NCBI GenBank assembly: GCA_026991065.1
Contig: JALXCG010000889.1
Coordinates: 1 to 9,614, forward strand
From: JALXCG01 sp026991065 [NCBI: Gemmatimonadota bacterium]
Lineage (GTDB): Bacteria; GCA-2686955
Length of the DNA: 9,614 nucleotides
Reading direction: 5' to 3'
Made by a program: the position numbers and the translations under genes. The notes beneath the pieces are model-generated. The model did not search any database. It saw only the letters and a list, made by a program, of their open reading frames with translations, and was not told the DNA's origin. Positions 7,042 to 9,614 of the stretch are shown here, piece after piece. How positions within the stretch are numbered: the first letter of the stretch is position 1; the number at the start of each line of letters is the position of its first letter.

Positions 7042-7962
7042 TCAACCGGTGGCGGCCGGCAACGCATGGTGTACGCCGGTCAACTCTTCCGAGATCCGCC
7101 ACAGTCGGCGCGCGGCGTCTTCATCCCGGGCCGCGGCGCTGGAACTCGCGGGGCCGGGATAACCGCGGACCTCGAACCACCCCTTGGGACCGTAGTAGCC
7201 GCCGGGAACCACCTCGGGGGCGGTCGCGGCGTAAAGGGTGGGCAACGCGCCCTGCCAGGGCGGCATCGCCATGAAAGGATTGAGGAGTTCGAAGAGCCGG
7301 ACGTGACGCTGGAGATCGGTGTGGGTCCAGCCGGGATGAGCGGCCACGGCCAGTGTGCCGCTTCCGGCCGCTGCCAACCGGCGTTGCAGCTCGGCGGTGA
7401 AGAGCAGGTTGGCCAACTTGCTCTGGCCGTAGGAGCGTTTCTTGTCGTAGCGACGCGATTGCCACTGCAGATCGTCGAACTCCAGGCTGCCCAACCGGTG
7501 GGCCATGCTGGCAACCGTGACCACCCGGGACCCGGGGGTCTTCAGCAACGGTTTCAGCAGCAGACCGGTGAGGGCGAAATGGCCCAGGTGGTTGGTGCCG
7601 AACTGAAGCTCGAAACCGTCCGCGGTCCGGGAGAGCGGCGGCATCATCACACCGGCGTTGTTGATCAGCAGGTCGAGACGGTCGAAGCGGTGCAGAAACT
7701 GATCGGCAAAGGCGCGCACCGCGGCCAGCGCCGCGAGGTCGAGCAGCATCAACTCGACCGTCGCCGATGGGTGCTTGCGATGGATCGCCGCGACCGCTTG
7801 TTCGCCCTTGACCCGATCGCGACAAGCCACGATCACTGTCGCGCCCTTTGCGGCCAGCGCGCGGGCGGTTTCGAACCCGATTCCGCTGTTGGCGCCGGTC
7901 ACCAGCGCGACTCTTCCCCGCTGCTCCCCCATCTGTTCCGTCGTCCAGGCTTTGTTCTGCAT
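7042..7962 (-). CDS. Short-chain dehydrogenase/reductase (SDR), retinol-dehydrogenase/WWOX-like
   Basis: This 306-residue NAD(P)-dependent oxidoreductase is cytoplasmic and acts on an unknown alcohol or carbonyl substrate. The classical SDR signature is intact: TGANSGIG (22-29) for the cofactor, LLDL (73-76), NNAG (101-104), catalytic Asn124, Ser152 in TVASMAH, and Tyr178/Lys182 in YGQSK. Arg48 in ACRDR after the second strand favours NADP(H). The C-terminal part (HPGWTHTDLQ, GYYGPKGWFEVRG) resembles the retinol dehydrogenase/WW-domain oxidoreductase branch. The start ATG at 7962 is fixed by the Shine-Dalgarno GGAGGAG (7972-7966), the best in the window. The gene is the first of a two-gene unit with the AKR-like protein and is divergent from the TetR gene. 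Its promoter (8098-8070) contains a probable TetR operator, so repression lifted by a small molecule is likely. Confidence 0.95.
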   Translation of the reverse strand: MQNKAWTTEQMGEQRGRVALVTGANSGIGFETARALAAKGATVIVACRDRVKGEQAVAAIHRKHPSATVELMLLDLAALAAVRAFADQFLHRFDRLDLLINNAGVMMPPLSRTADGFELQFGTNHLGHFALTGLLLKPLLKTPGSRVVTVASMAHRLGSLEFDDLQWQSRRYDKKRSYGQSKLANLLFTAELQRRLAAAGSGTLAVAAHPGWTHTDLQRHVRLFELLNPFMAMPPWQGALPTLYAATAPEVVPGGYYGPKGWFEVRGYPGPASSSAAARDEDAARRLWRISEELTGVHHALPAATG

Positions 7963-8050
7963 GATCTCCTCCGGCGGTCTGCTGAATCCGCGTACTGGCG
8001 GCCCCGCTTTCACCGCGTTCCCACGACCGCGAATCCAGGCCGGGGCGGGA

Positions 8051-8064
8051 TCAGTGACCACTGA
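8051..8064. promoter_or_regulatory. Third palindrome near the SDR transcription start
   Basis: TCAGTG (8051-8056) and CACTGA (8059-8064) flank a central AC. The palindrome falls about where the SDR transcript should begin, 6 bases past the -10 box. It overlaps GACC half-sites at 8056-8059 and 8063-8066 but does not match the GACCnnnGGTC pattern. It may be an extra binding site or a 5'-end hairpin. Confidence 0.3.
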
Positions 8065-8069
8065 CCAAC

Positions 8070-8098
8070 TGTATAGGAGACCGCTGGTCGGTTGTCAA
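8070..8098 (-). promoter_or_regulatory. Sigma-70-type promoter of the SDR-AKR unit
   Basis: Read on the minus strand, a perfect TTGACA (8098-8093) is followed by exactly 17 bases (8092-8076) and TATACA (8075-8070). The transcript should start near 8063, leaving a leader of about 100 bases before the SDR ATG. The spacer holds the palindrome at 8078-8090, so a bound repressor would block RNA polymerase. Confidence 0.75.
8078..8090. promoter_or_regulatory. Probable TetR operator 1 (SDR promoter spacer)
   Basis: AGACCGCTGGTCG contains the perfect inverted arms GACC (8079-8082) and GGTC (8086-8089) around GCT. It sits inside the 17-bp spacer of the minus-strand promoter. Its centre (8084) is 22 bp, about two helical turns, from operator 2. 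Inverted repeats of this size next to a divergent tetR-type gene are usual targets of that repressor. Confidence 0.65.
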
Positions 8099-8120
8099 GA
8101 GACCAATGGTCTGCTATTTT
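8092..8120 (+). promoter_or_regulatory. Sigma-70-type promoter of the TetR gene
   Basis: TTGTCA (8092-8097), a 17-bp spacer (8098-8114) and TATTTT (8115-8120) form a good promoter reading toward the TetR gene. Its -35 shares bases with the -35 of the opposite promoter. TATTAT at 8124-8129 is an alternative -10 with poorer spacing. The expected leader is about 80 bases. Confidence 0.65.
8100..8112. promoter_or_regulatory. Probable TetR operator 2 (TetR promoter spacer)
   Basis: AGACCA (8100-8105) and TGGTCT (8107-8112) form a perfect palindrome around A8106. It occupies the same place in the plus-strand promoter that operator 1 has in the opposite promoter, which implies autorepression. It is the stronger of the two sites, with 6-bp against 4-bp perfect arms. 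Confidence 0.68.
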
Positions 8121-8205
8121 CTGTATTATATTCTCACCACTTAGATTGCAACTACGATCGACCAAGTCCAGATAAGAGACCATCAGTCACAACGCGACGA
8201 ATAAG

Positions 8206-8850
8206 ATGACCTGGAAACGAGCACGCAGTCCCGAGCAAAAGGAGGAGCGGCGCAGGGCGATCCTGGCCGCGGCCGCCGCCCTCTACGAGAGCCGGGGCCT
8301 GGAGGGCGCCGGGCTCAACGCCATCGCGCGCCGCGCCTGCCTCTCCAAGGCCAATATCTACCGCTATTTCGAGAGCCGGGAAGAGATCTTTTTGCACCTC
8401 ACGCTGGAGGAATATCGCGCCTGGATCGGCGAAATCGAACAGGCTTTGGCCCCGCTGGCGGGCCGGGATGACGAATGCGCGCTGGCGGCAACGCTGGCGG
8501 CGAGTTTGGCCGCCCGCCCGCGCCTCTGCGGCCTCTCCGCGTCGATCTCGGTGGTGCTGGAGACCAATGTCTCGGTCGAGGTGGTGGTCTGGTTCAAGAC
8601 CCGGCTGCTGGAGCTGATGTTGCGCCTGAGCAACGCGATCCGGGTCGCCATGCCGGCGCTGGATGGTGACGGCACGCAGCACTTCTTGCGCCTCGCCCAC
8701 CTGCTGGTGACCGGGTTGTGGCCGGCGGCGCAGCCACCGCCGGCGGTGCGGGAGGCGCTGCGGCGGCCGGAGTTGCAGTATGCCCGCGTCGACTTCGAGA
8801 GGGACCTCAGGGAGTCGCTGGTGGTTGTGCTGCGCGGCCTGATGGGCTGA
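8206..8850 (+). CDS. TetR/AcrR-family transcriptional regulator
   Basis: This 214-residue DNA-binding repressor has an N-terminal helix-turn-helix: RAILAAAAALYESRGLEGAG (17-36), then LNAIARRACLSKANIYRYFESREEIF (37-62), with the characteristic IYRYFxSREE recognition end. The remaining part (about 63-214) is helical and should form the dimer and ligand pocket; it includes VVLETNVSVEVVVWFKTRLLELM (about 121-143). The ligand is unknown. It is divergent from the SDR-AKR unit, and two matching palindromes lie in the shared promoter, so it very probably regulates both directions. The ATG at 8206 gives the standard TetR N-terminus but has almost no Shine-Dalgarno (AATAAG), which fits low-level repressor synthesis. 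No truncation is seen. Confidence 0.95.
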   Translation: MTWKRARSPEQKEERRRAILAAAAALYESRGLEGAGLNAIARRACLSKANIYRYFESREEIFLHLTLEEYRAWIGEIEQALAPLAGRDDECALAATLAASLAARPRLCGLSASISVVLETNVSVEVVVWFKTRLLELMLRLSNAIRVAMPALDGDGTQHFLRLAHLLVTGLWPAAQPPPAVREALRRPELQYARVDFERDLRESLVVVLRGLMG

Positions 8851-9078
8851 TTCTGCAGGGCGGGCCGCGCAAGGGGATGCGGCGGCGATTCCGGCGGCGG
8901 CATGCGCGGCAGCCGGATGCGGCAGCGACAGTAACACCGACCGGCGGTGCCGGGTCGAAGGAGCCGAAAGGACGGGAGGAACGGTTCCGGACGGCTGGTT
9001 GCACCGTTGCGGGGCCGGACAGGGGGCGAAGGGCGGCGCGGGTGCGCTTTTCCAAGAGGGGAAAAATGTTGGTGCGCG
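8851..9078. other. Spacer between TetR and M16 protease genes
   Basis: These 228 bases hold no supported gene. After the TetR stop comes a run of GGCGGC/GGATGCGGC-type short repeats (about 8874-8925), and a small hairpin CACCG (8935-8939) / CGGTG (8945-8949). Just before the protease, TTTTCC (9048-9053) and GGAAAA (9060-9065) form an inverted repeat, flanked by a direct repeat GGTGCGC (9041-9047 and 9071-9077). A promoter for the protease was not recognised. Confidence 0.5.
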
Positions 9079-9614
9079 ATGGGAGTACGGTATTGTGTTT
9101 TGTTTTGCGTCCTGCTCTTGCCGCGAGTCTTTTCCGCCATGGGTTGTTTCTTCCATTCCGACGCTTCAGGGCCCGGTTCTGCAGCATCCTCTTCCGCCTT
9201 TTCCGCCGCCGGCGAGGGGGGCGGGGAGGCCGGTGGGCAGGGCGGACGAGAACGACTGGAGATCGCTCTGGGGGCGCGGGAGTGGGTGTTGGAGAATGGG
9301 TTGCGTCTGGTGACGGCGCATCGGCCGGAGCTGCCGCTGACGTCGGTTCAGCTCTATTACCGGGTCGGATCGGGGGCCGAGGAGGCGGCCTGGCGCGGGA
9401 CGAGTCATTTTCTGGAACATCTGATGTTCAAGGGGTCGGCGGGGTATCCGGAGGGGAGCTTCGACCGCCTGGTGGAGGAGGCGGGGGGGGCTTCGAACGC
9501 TTATACGACGGAAGATTTGACCTGCTACCACACCGATCTGCCGACGCAGAACCTGGAGCTGTTGCTGCGGTTGGAGGCGGATCGGCTGGAACGGCTGCGC
9601 TTCTCGGCGACCGG
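9079..9614 (+). CDS. M16-family (pitrilysin-like) zinc protease, exported, N-terminal part only
   Basis: The first 178 residues of an M16 metallopeptidase are present; the rest lies beyond the window. The inverted zinc motif HxxEH is clear as HFLEH (110-114) in GTSHFLEHLMFKG. It is preceded by VLENGLRLVTAH and VQLYYRVGSGAEE and followed by AGGASNAYTTEDLTCYHTDLP, all typical of bacterial processing-peptidase-like M16 proteins. The third zinc ligand should lie outside the window. A short hydrophobic segment (about 5-20) with FSA before residue 21 suggests export. AMGC (20-23) is a poor lipobox, so lipoprotein status is uncertain. Residues about 28-57 are a Gly/Ser/Ala linker. The start is ATG at 9079, because the hydrophobic leader begins there; ATG at 9139 would remove it. 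No Shine-Dalgarno fits 9079 well. Many such genes occur as tandem M16 pairs, so a partner may follow. Confidence 0.9.
   Translation, partial: MGVRYCVLFCVLLLPRVFSAMGCFFHSDASGPGSAASSSAFSAAGEGGGEAGGQGGRERLEIALGAREWVLENGLRLVTAHRPELPLTSVQLYYRVGSGAEEAAWRGTSHFLEHLMFKGSAGYPEGSFDRLVEEAGGASNAYTTEDLTCYHTDLPTQNLELLLRLEADRLERLRFSAT

Noticed and set aside
7015-8064. A 349-codon plus-strand frame opposite the SDR gene
   Set aside because: It covers the SDR reading and the regulated promoter, has no domain, and no promoter reads into it.
8152-9156. A 334-codon minus-strand frame opposite the TetR gene
   Set aside because: Low-complexity Ala/Arg/Gln-rich translation. The TetR helix-turn-helix is unmistakable on the plus strand.
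9066-9614. Overlapping frame starting at ATG 9066
   Set aside because: It has the better Shine-Dalgarno, but the translation is Arg/Gly-rich without any domain; the 9079 frame carries the M16 zinc motif.

Overview
The window is GC-rich, densely coding bacterial DNA with short gaps. It fits the chromosome of a Gram-negative-type bacterium with secreted proteases, possibly from a lineage such as Acidobacteriota, Myxococcota or a related candidate phylum. That placement is an impression from gene content and base composition only. No rRNA, tRNA, CRISPR array, insertion sequence or integrase was seen.

Layout. (1) 1-2342, minus strand: an ABC-2 type transport operon. The ATPase is first and the permease second, overlapping by 8 bases. 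A third reading frame starts on a 4-base GTGA overlap and leaves the window. (2) 2343-2678: a spacer between divergent genes. (3) 2679-4559, plus strand: a secreted subtilisin-like (S8) protease with a two-module propeptide and a C-terminal beta domain. (4) 4560-4833: a convergent spacer with a very strong hairpin (14 bp stem). (5) 4834-5733, minus strand: an Rpn/PD-(D/E)XK nuclease-transposase family protein whose C-terminal coiled coil is a 21-bp tandem repeat. (6) 5734-6078: a spacer with three hairpins. (7) 6079-7962, minus strand: an SDR oxidoreductase followed by an aldo/keto-reductase-fold protein that appears to lack the catalytic tetrad. (8) 7963-8205: a compact two-way promoter. (9) 8206-8850, plus strand: a TetR-family repressor. 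(10) 9079 to the end, plus strand: the N-terminal part of an exported M16 (pitrilysin-type) zinc protease.

The most coherent unit is TetR / SDR / AKR. Two convincing sigma-70 promoters point away from each other, and their -35 boxes overlap. Each 17-bp spacer contains one copy of a GACCnnnGGTC palindrome, and the two palindrome centres are 22 bp apart. This looks like an autoregulated switch in which the TetR protein shuts off itself and the redox pair together. The inducer and the substrate are unknown. No defence system, biosynthetic cluster or wholly unfamiliar gene family was recognised. The best candidates for something new are this promoter architecture, the catalytically stripped AKR, the repeat-bearing Rpn protein and the long hairpin after the protease gene.
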